A stretch of DNA of 54,537 nucleotides from Blastocatellia bacterium UBA7656 (GTDB lineage: Bacteria; Acidobacteriota; Blastocatellia; UBA7656), in NCBI GenBank assembly GCA_002483445.1, contig DLHY01000063.1, positions 1 through 54,537 on the forward strand, written 5' to 3'. Each line of letters opens with the position of its first letter. The stretch's first letter is position 1. The position numbers and the translations under genes are program-made. Under the pieces are notes generated by a model, which made no database searches, was not told the origin of the DNA, and was given only the letters and a program-made list of their open reading frames with translations. Of the stretch, positions 44,024 to 52,429 are shown in pieces.

Positions 44024-44140
44024 TAGTTCCATGCGTGTTTGTCTGGTAGCCAAATACCGTACCAGAGCGATTGAATACTTAAATCATCCGATCAATAAAT
44101 TTAGGCGAGAGCAGGCAAATGCTTTGGCTTGGAGTGTGTG

Positions 44141-44170
44141 CGATTATGGGAAGCGGGAATCCCATAATCG
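44141..44170. repeat. Perfect 10-bp hairpin (family of 39768-39802)
   Basis: CGATTATGGG (44141-44150), loop AAGCGGGAAT, CCCATAATCG (44161-44170). Shares the TATnGGG-AAGC-loop-CCC layout with 39768-39802. It lies about 200 bp upstream of ADOP 2 and has no gene of its own. Confidence 0.7.
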
Positions 44171-44352
44171 CCAATTTACAGACGGGCATAAGATTCAATT
44201 GATGTGCGGAGTTTTCGAGTTTTTCCGATTGCAGACCGCTCGACTAACGGTTGCCTCTGAGCAGCGGCAAACGCTTGTATGATTCGATCATCAGCTTCAG
44301 AAATTTTTCTTCAGAGAGGCGGTCGTCGTTGCGCAACTGCATCAAACAAAAG

Positions 44353-44370
44353 CGGTGACTTGTCACCGCA
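44353..44370. repeat. Near-palindrome GCGGTGAC/GTCACCGC
   Basis: GCGGTGAC (44353-44360), TT, GTCACCGC (44363-44370). It is followed by ACTCCAAAGG and GGCCGAACAC. REP-like palindrome in the same spacer as the heptamers; only one copy is seen in this window. Confidence 0.55.
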
Positions 44371-44410
44371 CTCCAAAGGTGTTCCGATCAGGGCCGAACA
44401 CACTTAGAAT

Positions 44411-44475
44411 GCGGAGTGTGGAGTGCGGAATGCGGAGTCGATCAATTCCGCACTCCACACTCGCCCCACTGACCA
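44411..44475. repeat. Inverted heptamer arrays at the ADOP 3 stop
   Basis: Left arm 44411-44438: GCGGAGT, GTGGAGT, GCGGAAT, GCGGAGT. The right arm (44445-44475) is its near complement (ATTCCGCACTCCACACTC), then a TGGTCAG unit on the minus strand directly follows the permease TAG. The two arms can form a stem of about 18 bp with a 6-base gap. Confidence 0.85.
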
Positions 44476-46926
44476 CTACTCATACCTGAGCGCGATCTGT
44501 GGGTCGACCTTCGTCGCTCGTCTCGCTGGAATATAACAGGCGAATAAAATCACCAGCATCAACGCCGTCGAAACACCAAAGAAGGCCATCGGGTCTGTCG
44601 CGCTCACTCCATAAAGCAGGCTTTCCATCAATCGCGTCAACACGAGCGCTATGACCAGCCCTATGCTCAACCCCATCAGCGCCAGCTTCATCCCCTGTCT
44701 CAAGATCAGTCGAAATACCGCCATCGGCGTTGCGCCGAGCGCGCGTCGAATGCCCATCTCGCGCGTGCGCTGCGCGACCGAATAGGCCGTCACTCCGTAA
44801 ATCCCGATTGCCGCAAGCAACAATGCCAGCAACCCGAAACTGCCAAGCAAAGTCGCCGCTACACGCGCCGGAAAAAGAGACACGCCCATGTGTTCTTCTA
44901 TAGTCTTGATGTCGTAGAGCGGAAGAGTGGGGTCGAGCTTTTGCACTTCGCTGCGAATCGCGCCGATCAACAATTGCGGATTCGTTTCCGTGCGCACGAC
45001 AAGAATGTTGTAGGACTCATACGATTGCAGCATCGGCGTGTAGACGAACGGTTGCGGGTCTTCGCCTATCGTCCAGTACTTGCCGTCTCTGGCCACTCCG
45101 ACTATCTGCAATAACTGTCCGGTTTCGCCGCCGAAGCGAAACCGTTTGGTGGTCGCTTCGGCGATTGAGTTCAGGTCGGGATAAAATTTTCTCGCGAAGG
45201 CTTCGTTGACGATCACTACGCGCGTCGATTTGTCTGTGTCCTGACTGGTGAAATCCCTTCCGGCAAGCAGCGGTATATTCATCGTCGAAAAATATTTCAG
45301 CCCGACTGTCGAGACCATCGCCGAAGGCGCGTTCGCTCCCTTCAAGGGCGGCTGGCCCTCGATAAAGACGCTGCTCGACGAATAGTTGAGGCTGAGCGGA
45401 ACCATATTCGTCAGCGAGGCCGAACGCACACCGGGCAATGACTCGACGCGCTCGATGACCTGACGCTGGAACTGTTCCCCTTTGGCCTGATCGTATCCTT
45501 GCAGCCCGACATCGAAAGACAACAACAGCCCGTTCTTCACCTCGAAACCCGGATCGATGGTCTGCACCTGTTGCAAGGCGCGAAGCACAAGTCCTGCGGC
45601 TATGAGCAGCACCATCGACAGACTGATCTGCGCGACTACCAGACCGCTGCGCAACCACGACCGACGATGGCCCGATTGCATCGTCACGTCCTTGAGCGCG
45701 GGAACAAGCTCAGGCTTCGTCGCCTGTAACGCAGGCACCAGCCCGAAGAGCATGCTCGCCGTGAAAGAGACGGCGAAAGAAAAAATCATCACGCGCCAGT
45801 CGGCTTTCAAGACGAGAGTGAGCGGAATTTCAATCGGCGGTTTGAAGGCGAGGAATAATTCGATTATCCATATAGCGAGCATCACACCGAACAGGCCGCC
45901 TAGGAGCGAGAGCATGAAACTCTCGGTCAATAGTTGACGAATCAATCGCACGCGGCTTGCGCCTATCGCTAATCGAATGGCGATTTCTTTTCTTCGTTCG
46001 GTTGCGCGCGCAAGCAGAAGGTTTGCCAGATTCGTGCAGGCTATCAACAGCACCAGCGCGACGGCTATCATCAGAACCCCGGCGAAACCGGCAAATCCAT
46101 CTCTTATGGTCGGGAGAATGAAACCGGGCGAAGTGAGTTTGATCCGCTTTCCATCGTCCGATTCCGGATGTTCGGTGGCGATCTGCGCGGCCAGCACGTT
46201 TAGCGAAGCTTCGGCCTGCTCTCGGCTGACGCCGGGTTTGAGGTGTCCCGTAGCGAAGATATTGCTCGTGCCTCGGCGATCAAGCCAGTCACTCCCCGGC
46301 TCGATCCACGGCTGCATCATCATCGGCACCCAGATTTCCGGCTTGTAAATAAAATCTGTCCCTTGAAAACCTTCCGGCGTTACGCCGATGATTTGATAAG
46401 AGTGGCCGTTGATGATGATGTCTTTGCCGATCACTCCCGGATTTGCGCCGAATCGTTTTTGCCAGCAGGCATGGCTTAAAACGGCGACAGGGCTTTGCAA
46501 TCGCGTTCGGTCTTCTTCCTGTGTGAATGTGCGTCCTATGAACGCGCTGATTCCCAGCGCGTCGAAATAATTGCCCGAAACCAGATAGCCCCACGCGCGC
46601 TCATTCGTGCCATCGTGACTCAAACTCATCGGCGCGAAACGCGAAGCATAAATATCCGACAGCACTTCGTTGCGATCACGGAAATCGATGAAAGAAGGAT
46701 GAGAGAAAGCCTGAAGCGATTCATTAGGCCCGACGACGGAAACCGAAACCAGCCTGTCGGGATTGGCAATCGGCAAGGGAGTGAACATCAGCGTATTGAC
46801 CAGACTGAAGATGGCCGTATTGGCTCCGATGCCTAAGGCGAGCGATAAAAGCGCGATCAATGTGAAGCCCGGACTTTTGAGCAAACGTCGAATGCCATAG
46901 CGAACATCCTGAAACAAGGTTTCCAT
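44476..46926 (-). CDS. ADOP-family permease 3
   Basis: 816 residues: METLFQDVRYGIRRLLKSPG, LALGIGANTAIFSLVNTLMF (Met instead of the usual Leu near TLMF), and the ending CYIPARRATKVDPQIALRYE. Both halves are complete. GGGGGAAAG precedes the ATG at 46926. TAG stop, then TGGTCAG. Divergent from ADOP 2, with longer periplasmic segments (PWIEPGSDWLDRRGTSNI). As with the others, the transported substrate is not readable from the sequence. Confidence 0.93.
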   Translation of the reverse strand: METLFQDVRYGIRRLLKSPGFTLIALLSLALGIGANTAIFSLVNTLMFTPLPIANPDRLVSVSVVGPNESLQAFSHPSFIDFRDRNEVLSDIYASRFAPMSLSHDGTNERAWGYLVSGNYFDALGISAFIGRTFTQEEDRTRLQSPVAVLSHACWQKRFGANPGVIGKDIIINGHSYQIIGVTPEGFQGTDFIYKPEIWVPMMMQPWIEPGSDWLDRRGTSNIFATGHLKPGVSREQAEASLNVLAAQIATEHPESDDGKRIKLTSPGFILPTIRDGFAGFAGVLMIAVALVLLIACTNLANLLLARATERRKEIAIRLAIGASRVRLIRQLLTESFMLSLLGGLFGVMLAIWIIELFLAFKPPIEIPLTLVLKADWRVMIFSFAVSFTASMLFGLVPALQATKPELVPALKDVTMQSGHRRSWLRSGLVVAQISLSMVLLIAAGLVLRALQQVQTIDPGFEVKNGLLLSFDVGLQGYDQAKGEQFQRQVIERVESLPGVRSASLTNMVPLSLNYSSSSVFIEGQPPLKGANAPSAMVSTVGLKYFSTMNIPLLAGRDFTSQDTDKSTRVVIVNEAFARKFYPDLNSIAEATTKRFRFGGETGQLLQIVGVARDGKYWTIGEDPQPFVYTPMLQSYESYNILVVRTETNPQLLIGAIRSEVQKLDPTLPLYDIKTIEEHMGVSLFPARVAATLLGSFGLLALLLAAIGIYGVTAYSVAQRTREMGIRRALGATPMAVFRLILRQGMKLALMGLSIGLVIALVLTRLMESLLYGVSATDPMAFFGVSTALMLVILFACYIPARRATKVDPQIALRYE

Positions 46927-47003
46927 GACTTTCCCCCTGACAGATTGTTGAACGTGCAGTATGAACTACGCACAAGATTGTTATAAAGGTGCAGGTTCCT
47001 TTG

Positions 47004-47031
47004 ATGGGAGATGGGGGATAGGGAACAGGGA
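47004..47031. repeat. Short heptamer array upstream of ADOP 3
   Basis: Four units ATGGGAG, ATGGGGG, ATAGGGA, ACAGGGA in exact 7-bp register, about 80 bp upstream of the ADOP 3 ATG. The unit drifts by one or two bases per step. Confidence 0.7.
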
Positions 47032-47073
47032 AGTATACTCAGCACGGTCATAAACTGCGCTTTCGTGGGTCGT

Positions 47074-47108
47074 AATCGTACAACAGGCTGCCAGCCTGTT
47101 GTACGATT
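47074..47108. repeat. Perfect 16-bp hairpin with CAACAGGCT core
   Basis: AATCGTACAACAGGCT (47074-47089), loop GCC, AGCCTGTTGTACGATT (47093-47108), followed by TT. A perfect 16-bp stem. The AGGCTGCCAGCCT core matches the hairpin in the intercistronic elements at 1719-1735 and 36.30-36.32 kb, but the flanks differ. On the plus strand it would act as a terminator; on the gene strand it has no T-tract. Confidence 0.75.
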
Positions 47109-47167
47109 TTAGCCTCGTTGCCAGAAGCGCAAATCATGCCTGTTGGCAGTATATCTGATTTCTTTCT

Positions 47168-47198
47168 TCCCTGACCCCTGACCACCGACCCCTGATCC
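47168..47198. repeat. Heptamer array directly at the ADOP 4 stop
   Basis: Read on the gene (minus) strand directly after TAG: GGATCAG, GGGTCGG, TGGTCAG, GGGTCAG, then GGAAG. The core TCAG or TCGG stays while the first three bases vary. Confidence 0.85.
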
Positions 47199-49658
47199 CT
47201 ATTCATATCTGAGCGCGACCATCGGGTCGACTCGCACGGCCCGACGTGCCGGAAGCCAGCACGCCAGCAAACCAATCGCGCCGAGCAGCAAAGCCATCAT
47301 CGCAAACGTCAGCGGGTCGGTCGCATTCACGCCGACCAGCAGACTCGCCAGCAATCGCGCCAGCCCAAACGCCGCGAGCAGGCCGATCAGCATTCCGGCC
47401 AGCACTAACTTTGCGCCTTGCCCGACGATCATCTTCAATACGTCGCCAGTCTGCGCGCCCAACGCCAGACGAACGCCGATCTCCTGTGTGCGCTGGCTGA
47501 CCGAGTACGAGATCACTCCGTAGAGTCCGACGATCGCCAGCAACACGGCGATCAGGCTGAAACTGCCGACCAGCATCGCGCCGAGTTTTACCGGCGCGAG
47601 CGCGACGCTGCCGCTCAGGTGCGCGTCGAGCGACTTCACATCGAACACCGGCAGGTCGCTGTCGAGCGCGCGAATCTCCTGTCGCACCTGCGCGACCAGA
47701 CTCAGCGGATCAACCGTCGCGCGCACGTGAAGAATGCCGCGCGATGCCGATGCCTGCGCAAGCGGCAGGTAGAGAAACGGTCGCGGCTCTTCGGTGAGCA
47801 ACATGTATTTGCCGTCGCGCGCGATGCCGACGACTTCTATCCTTTCGCTTTCGCGTTCCGAAATGCGTATGCGTTTGCCGAGGGCGTCTGCTTGCGGCCA
47901 GAACTTTCGCGCCATCGTTTCGTTGATGATGGCAACTCGCGTCGTGTCTGCTTTGTCTTGCGAAGAGAAGGCGCGACCGCGAAGAAGCGGCACGCCCATG
48001 GTTTGAAAATAATCAGCATCCACGAAATTCGAAAAGATCATCGGTTGCTCGCTCTCTTTGACGACTGCTGCGCCTTCGATGCTCACCTGCACACCTTGTG
48101 TGTTGCCGCTGAAAGGCACGAAACTGGCTACCGAAGCCGATTCGACGCCTGACAGATTTTTCACACGCGCTGCCAGATCATCATAAAACCGCCGACTGCG
48201 CGCCTCGTCGTATCCCTGCAGTTCCGGCTCCATCGAAAGCATCAGGAGATTGCCCTGACGAAAACCCATATCAATGTCTTTCGCTTTCAGCATACTCTGC
48301 ACAAAGAGCCACGCACCCACGAGCAGCGCCAGCGACACGGCCATCTGCGAAACCACCAGCAGATTGCTCAGGCGATGGCGCGCCGCGCCCGATGAACTGC
48401 GCCCGCCTTCTTTCAACACCGCGATCAGATCGGCTCGCACGGAACGAAATGCGGGCGCGATGCCAGCTATCACTCCGGCAATCAGCGCAACGAGCAGTGT
48501 GAAGCCATACACGCGCCAGTCGGGGCTGAAGTTGAAATCAATTACAGCGTCCGTGCGAATATTGTTGCCAACAGAAGCAAGCAAGTCTGTCGCCCAGAAA
48601 GCCAGCGTCAAACCGAGCGCGCCGCCGATCAGGGCGAGCAGCGCGGTTTCGGTCAACAACTGACGCAGCAAACGCCCGCGTCCCGCGCCGATAGCTGCTC
48701 GTATCGCCATCTCTTTCGTGCGACCTGTGGCTCGCGCCAGCAATAAATTCGCAACGTTGGCGCACACGACCAGCAGAACGAGTCCGACAAGCAACATGAA
48801 AATTGCGAAGATGCGCGGCATCACCGATGACACGGCTATGTCGGGGCGAGCCTCGGTTTCCGGCACGACTACGATACCCACACCAGCGTTCGTATCGGGG
48901 TAGGCTTGCGCGAGTTGCGCGGCCACTACATTCAACGCGCTTTCAGCTTGCTCTCGGCTGACGCCGGGTTTCAGTCGCCCGATGCTTTGAAAGTTGTGAT
49001 TGGCGCGTCCTCGCAGAGAGGTTCCCGGCGCAACCTGACCTACCATCGAAATGGGAACGTAAGCCGCTTTATCGAGCATCTCCAGGATGCCTTTGAAATT
49101 TTTCGGCGCGATGCCGATCACCGTAAACGGATGGCCGTTGAGCTTGACGGTTTCGCCTATAATCTGCGGATTGCCGCCAAAGGCGCGTTGCCAGTAGCCA
49201 TAGCCTAGCACCATCAGAGGGTTTGCGCCTTCCACGCGATCCTCGTCAGGCAGAAAGGTGCGCCCGTGAATCGCGTCAACGCCAAGCAGCGAAAAATAGT
49301 TGGCGCTGACGACATCTACAATCGCGCGTTCGGCGCGGCCTTCGTGGCTGAGTCCCGCTGACAGCGTCCAGTAGAGCGCCAGATCGCTGAGGGCTTCGTT
49401 TTTCTCGCGGTAATCTAGGAAGTCTTCGTATGAAAGCCCGTGCGGAAATTCCAGATGATTGTCGCGCATACCGAGGGCGACGATTTGCTCGGGGTCTTTT
49501 ACGGGCAAGGGGCGCAGCAACAGAGCATTGACGGCGCTGAAGATGGTCGCGTTTGCGCCGATGCCCAAGCCGAGCGTGAGAACGACGACCAACGTCAGCC
49601 CCGGTTTCTTCGCCAGCATACGCGCGCCATAGCGCAGATCCTGCCATAGTGTTTGCAT
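47199..49658 (-). CDS. ADOP-family permease 4
   Basis: 819 residues from the ATG at 49658 (GGAGGAC upstream; the open frame extends to 49742 only because the heptamer array is in phase). MQTLWQDLRYGARMLAKKPG, TLGLGIGANATIFSAVNALL, and the ending CWLPARRAVRVDPMVALRYE. Two complete halves. Stop TAG followed by GGATCAG heptamers. Its 5' neighbour is ADOP 5 (91 bp between), separated by an inverted heptamer pair. Confidence 0.93.
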   Translation of the reverse strand: MQTLWQDLRYGARMLAKKPGLTLVVVLTLGLGIGANATIFSAVNALLLRPLPVKDPEQIVALGMRDNHLEFPHGLSYEDFLDYREKNEALSDLALYWTLSAGLSHEGRAERAIVDVVSANYFSLLGVDAIHGRTFLPDEDRVEGANPLMVLGYGYWQRAFGGNPQIIGETVKLNGHPFTVIGIAPKNFKGILEMLDKAAYVPISMVGQVAPGTSLRGRANHNFQSIGRLKPGVSREQAESALNVVAAQLAQAYPDTNAGVGIVVVPETEARPDIAVSSVMPRIFAIFMLLVGLVLLVVCANVANLLLARATGRTKEMAIRAAIGAGRGRLLRQLLTETALLALIGGALGLTLAFWATDLLASVGNNIRTDAVIDFNFSPDWRVYGFTLLVALIAGVIAGIAPAFRSVRADLIAVLKEGGRSSSGAARHRLSNLLVVSQMAVSLALLVGAWLFVQSMLKAKDIDMGFRQGNLLMLSMEPELQGYDEARSRRFYDDLAARVKNLSGVESASVASFVPFSGNTQGVQVSIEGAAVVKESEQPMIFSNFVDADYFQTMGVPLLRGRAFSSQDKADTTRVAIINETMARKFWPQADALGKRIRISERESERIEVVGIARDGKYMLLTEEPRPFLYLPLAQASASRGILHVRATVDPLSLVAQVRQEIRALDSDLPVFDVKSLDAHLSGSVALAPVKLGAMLVGSFSLIAVLLAIVGLYGVISYSVSQRTQEIGVRLALGAQTGDVLKMIVGQGAKLVLAGMLIGLLAAFGLARLLASLLVGVNATDPLTFAMMALLLGAIGLLACWLPARRAVRVDPMVALRYE

Positions 49659-49673
49659 AAGTCCTCCTGATGA

Positions 49674-49749
49674 GGTGACAGGGAACAGGGGACAGGTTAC
49701 AGGGATTCGATTCGTTCTTCCCTGTCCCCTGTTCCCTGTCACCTGTCAC
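49674..49749. repeat. Inverted heptamer arrays between ADOP 5 and ADOP 4
   Basis: Left arm 49674-49704: GGTGACA, GGGAACA, GGGGACA, GGTTACA, GGG. The right arm (49720-49749), read on the minus strand from the ADOP 5 TAG, is GTGACAG, GTGACAG, GGAACAG, GGGACAG. The arms are complementary and can form a long stem with a loop of about 15 bases, occupying nearly the whole gap between two co-directional genes. Confidence 0.9.
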
Positions 49750-52230
49750 CTACTCGTATCGAAGCGCGACCTGTGGGTCGACTTTTGTCGCTCTTCGAGC
49801 AGGCAGATAATTCGCCGCCATCGCAACGAGAGCGAGCATAACGGGGATCAGCACAAACGTCACAGCATCCATCGTGCTTACGCCGAAGAGAAAACTCGCA
49901 AGCAATCGCGCAAGCGCAAGAGCCGCTATCCAGCCTATCACGATGCCTGCGCCGACAAGCGTCATCCCCTCTTTGATAACCATTCGCATTACGTCTTTTC
50001 TTTGCGCGCCAAGCGCGAGGCGTATGCCTATCTCGCGCCTGCGCCGCGACACCGCGTAACTCATCACACCATAAAGTCCCACCGACGCAAGTACGAGGGC
50101 CAGCCCGCCGAATACTGCAAGCATCGCTGCGCCCATCCGCGCAGGGAAGAGCGAGCTATCGAGTAGAGCGGTGAGCGGCTGCACTTCGGTCACGGGCAGG
50201 TTTTTATCGAGAGACTTCAACTCCTTTCGCACCGATGCCGCAAGACTTGCCGGGTCGCCCTCGGCGCGAACATGCATCGTCATTCCCGTTTCATGATTTT
50301 GATCGAGCGGTTGATAGACCATCGGTCTCGGAGTCTCACTGAGCGTGCGGTACTTGCTGTCGCGCACGATGGCGACGACCTCAACCCACGGCCCATCTGC
50401 ATTGTTCAGGCTTATGCGTTTGCCAATCGGCTCTGCGTCAGGGAAGTAGCGTCGCGCGAATGCTTCGTTGATTATCGCAACGCTGGGCGCTCCCTCTCTG
50501 TCCTGAGTCGTGAAATCGCGGCCTCGCACGAACGCGATGCCCATGGTCTGAAAGTATTTCAAGTCGATGACATTCGCACCTGCGATTTGAGGATTCTGCA
50601 TGGCGGCTGTGTCGTTGATCTGTCCTTCGATAATGACATTCGCGCTGCGCCCGCCACCGCTTATCGGCACGACGCGCGCAAGGCTTACGGACTCGACTCC
50701 GGGAAGCGCGCTTACGCGCTCTGTGGCCTGCCGATAAAATTCCCGCCCCTGCGCTTTCGTGTAGCGAAGCAGATTGATATCGAGCCGCGCGGTCAAAATT
50801 TTTTCTGCATCGAAGCCCGGATCGATGTTCTGCGCATAGCTGAGGCTTCGCAAAAACAACCCCGCGCCCACGAGCAGCACGAGCGAGAGGGCCACCTGCG
50901 CGACGACGAGCGCATCGCGCAGTTTCAACCGTCGGCTTTTTTGAAACGGCGCGAAAGTTTCATCCTTGATCGCCGCGATCAGATCAGGCCGCGATGCCTG
51001 CAACGCGGGCGCAAGCCCGAAGATGATTCCCGTCACCGCAGACAGCAGGAGCGTGAATCCAAGCACGCGAAGGTCGAGGCTGAAATCGAGCGTGAAGGAA
51101 AAAATGCCAGTCGGCGGCCTCACGGTTTTCAACGCATCCGTAGTCCACAAGGCAAGCAGCAACCCACAAGCGCCGCCCGCAAGCGAGAGCATTACGCTTT
51201 CAGTCAATAACTGACGCACAAGCCTCAGGCGTGTAGCTCCCATCGCAAGCCTTATGGCGATCTCTTTGCGTCGAGCCGCTGCGCGAGCAAGCAGGAGATT
51301 GGCGACGTTCGCGCAGGCGATCAGAAGCACTATCGCTACGACCACCATCAACAGCGCAGCCACGGCGACGAGTTGCGTGTATGCGCGCGGATCAATTTTG
51401 CTCATGGGAAAGAGCGTGGTGATGCGGTCGCGGTTCGTGTCCGGGTAAGCCTCGGCTAACTGACCGGCGATGGCCGAGACCTCTGATTGCGCCTGCTCCT
51501 GGCTGATATCGGGCTTGAGGCGTCCGATCACATTGATCCAGCTATTGCCGCGGCGCGCGAGCAGGTCGGGATTCATATCGCCTGAAAAACCGCCGCGTGG
51601 CGGACGAACGAGCGATTGCATCATCATCGGCACATAGATATCGTTGGTCTCCAATATCTCAGGCCCGTTGAACCCTGCGGGCGCGACGCCGATTATGGTG
51701 AAACTATGGCCGTTGAGAGCGATCTGCTGACCGATGACGTTCGCGCTTCCGGCAAAGCTGCGCTGCCAGAGTGCGTGGCTGATGACGGCGACCGGATGCG
51801 CTCCCGGCGTTTTGTCTTCTTCCATTGAGAACGCGCGACCGGGTGCGGGCTTGACTCCGAGCGCGTCGAAATAATTGCCCGACACAATAGAGCCTGACAG
51901 CAAGTCCGTCTGATCATCTTTGCGCGCGCTGACCGAAATCGGGGAGTAAGCTATCAGATCGTCGAAGACTTCGTTCTGATCGCGATAATCAGCGTAAGCC
52001 GGATAAGAGAAATTGCTGTAAGGATTGTCTGCCGTGCCGCTGAACAGGAACATCAGCCGATCTGGTTCCTTGACAGGCAGCGGACGGAGAAGCGCCGCAT
52101 TGACTATGCTGAAGACGGCGGTGTTGGCTCCGATGCCTAAGGCGAGCGAAAGCACGGCGATGGCGGTCACGGCGGGTGACTTCATCAGTAAACGCGCGCT
52201 GTGTCGCAGGTCTTGCCAGATCGTATTCAT
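49750..52230 (-). CDS. ADOP-family permease 5
   Basis: 826 residues from the ATG at 52230 (GGAGG about 10 bases upstream; the frame to 52296 runs through a relic). MNTIWQDLRHSARLLMKSPA, LALGIGANTAVFSIVNAALL, and the ending NYLPARRATKVDPQVALRYE. Complete. First gene of the four-permease tandem row on the minus strand in transcription order. Its TAG is followed by GTGACAG heptamers. About 60-130 bp upstream lies a short relic of another ADOP C-terminus. Confidence 0.93.
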   Translation of the reverse strand: MNTIWQDLRHSARLLMKSPAVTAIAVLSLALGIGANTAVFSIVNAALLRPLPVKEPDRLMFLFSGTADNPYSNFSYPAYADYRDQNEVFDDLIAYSPISVSARKDDQTDLLSGSIVSGNYFDALGVKPAPGRAFSMEEDKTPGAHPVAVISHALWQRSFAGSANVIGQQIALNGHSFTIIGVAPAGFNGPEILETNDIYVPMMMQSLVRPPRGGFSGDMNPDLLARRGNSWINVIGRLKPDISQEQAQSEVSAIAGQLAEAYPDTNRDRITTLFPMSKIDPRAYTQLVAVAALLMVVVAIVLLIACANVANLLLARAAARRKEIAIRLAMGATRLRLVRQLLTESVMLSLAGGACGLLLALWTTDALKTVRPPTGIFSFTLDFSLDLRVLGFTLLLSAVTGIIFGLAPALQASRPDLIAAIKDETFAPFQKSRRLKLRDALVVAQVALSLVLLVGAGLFLRSLSYAQNIDPGFDAEKILTARLDINLLRYTKAQGREFYRQATERVSALPGVESVSLARVVPISGGGRSANVIIEGQINDTAAMQNPQIAGANVIDLKYFQTMGIAFVRGRDFTTQDREGAPSVAIINEAFARRYFPDAEPIGKRISLNNADGPWVEVVAIVRDSKYRTLSETPRPMVYQPLDQNHETGMTMHVRAEGDPASLAASVRKELKSLDKNLPVTEVQPLTALLDSSLFPARMGAAMLAVFGGLALVLASVGLYGVMSYAVSRRRREIGIRLALGAQRKDVMRMVIKEGMTLVGAGIVIGWIAALALARLLASFLFGVSTMDAVTFVLIPVMLALVAMAANYLPARRATKVDPQVALRYE

Positions 52231-52291
52231 ACTGTTCGCCTCCCCCCTTCGTTCATTGTCTCCGTTCCGACAAATGATCGATGACGAATCC

Positions 52292-52336
52292 TTCATGCCT
52301 GAGCGCCGCCAGCGACGACGCTTCTTGTCGCCGGAT
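52292..52336 (-). pseudogene. Short relic of an ADOP C-terminus
   Basis: On the minus strand 52315-52292 reads SLAALRHE, the last residues of the decayed permease at 39825 (VDSLAALRHE). Just upstream PATRSV-like codons recall ARRATRV after a 2-base gap. It has no stop in register after the GAA and is out of context. Most likely the remains of another permease copy. Confidence 0.4.
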
Positions 52337-52429
52337 CGAAAGCAAAGGCGGCGAAGGTAGAACGCTCGGCATCAACGGCGGCGCTCATCCCCGTCTGCTG
52401 TTGCATGGTATCGTCGAGTCTCCACCAGT

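Larger units (their letters stand above)
44024..44410. other. Gene-free spacer upstream of ADOP 2
   Basis: About 390 bp between the ADOP 2 5' arrays and the ADOP 3 3' array. Holds the two hairpins listed separately. An 83-codon frame (44031-44282) runs through a hairpin and is not supported. No other feature is seen. Confidence 0.5.

Noticed and set aside
44031..44282. 83-codon frame in the ADOP 2 spacer
   Set aside because: It runs through a perfect hairpin repeat and has no Shine-Dalgarno or family signature.
49659..49742. 28-residue N-terminal extension of ADOP 4
   Set aside because: The extension is only translated heptamer array; the ATG at 49658 has its own GGAGG and matches the paralogue N-termini.
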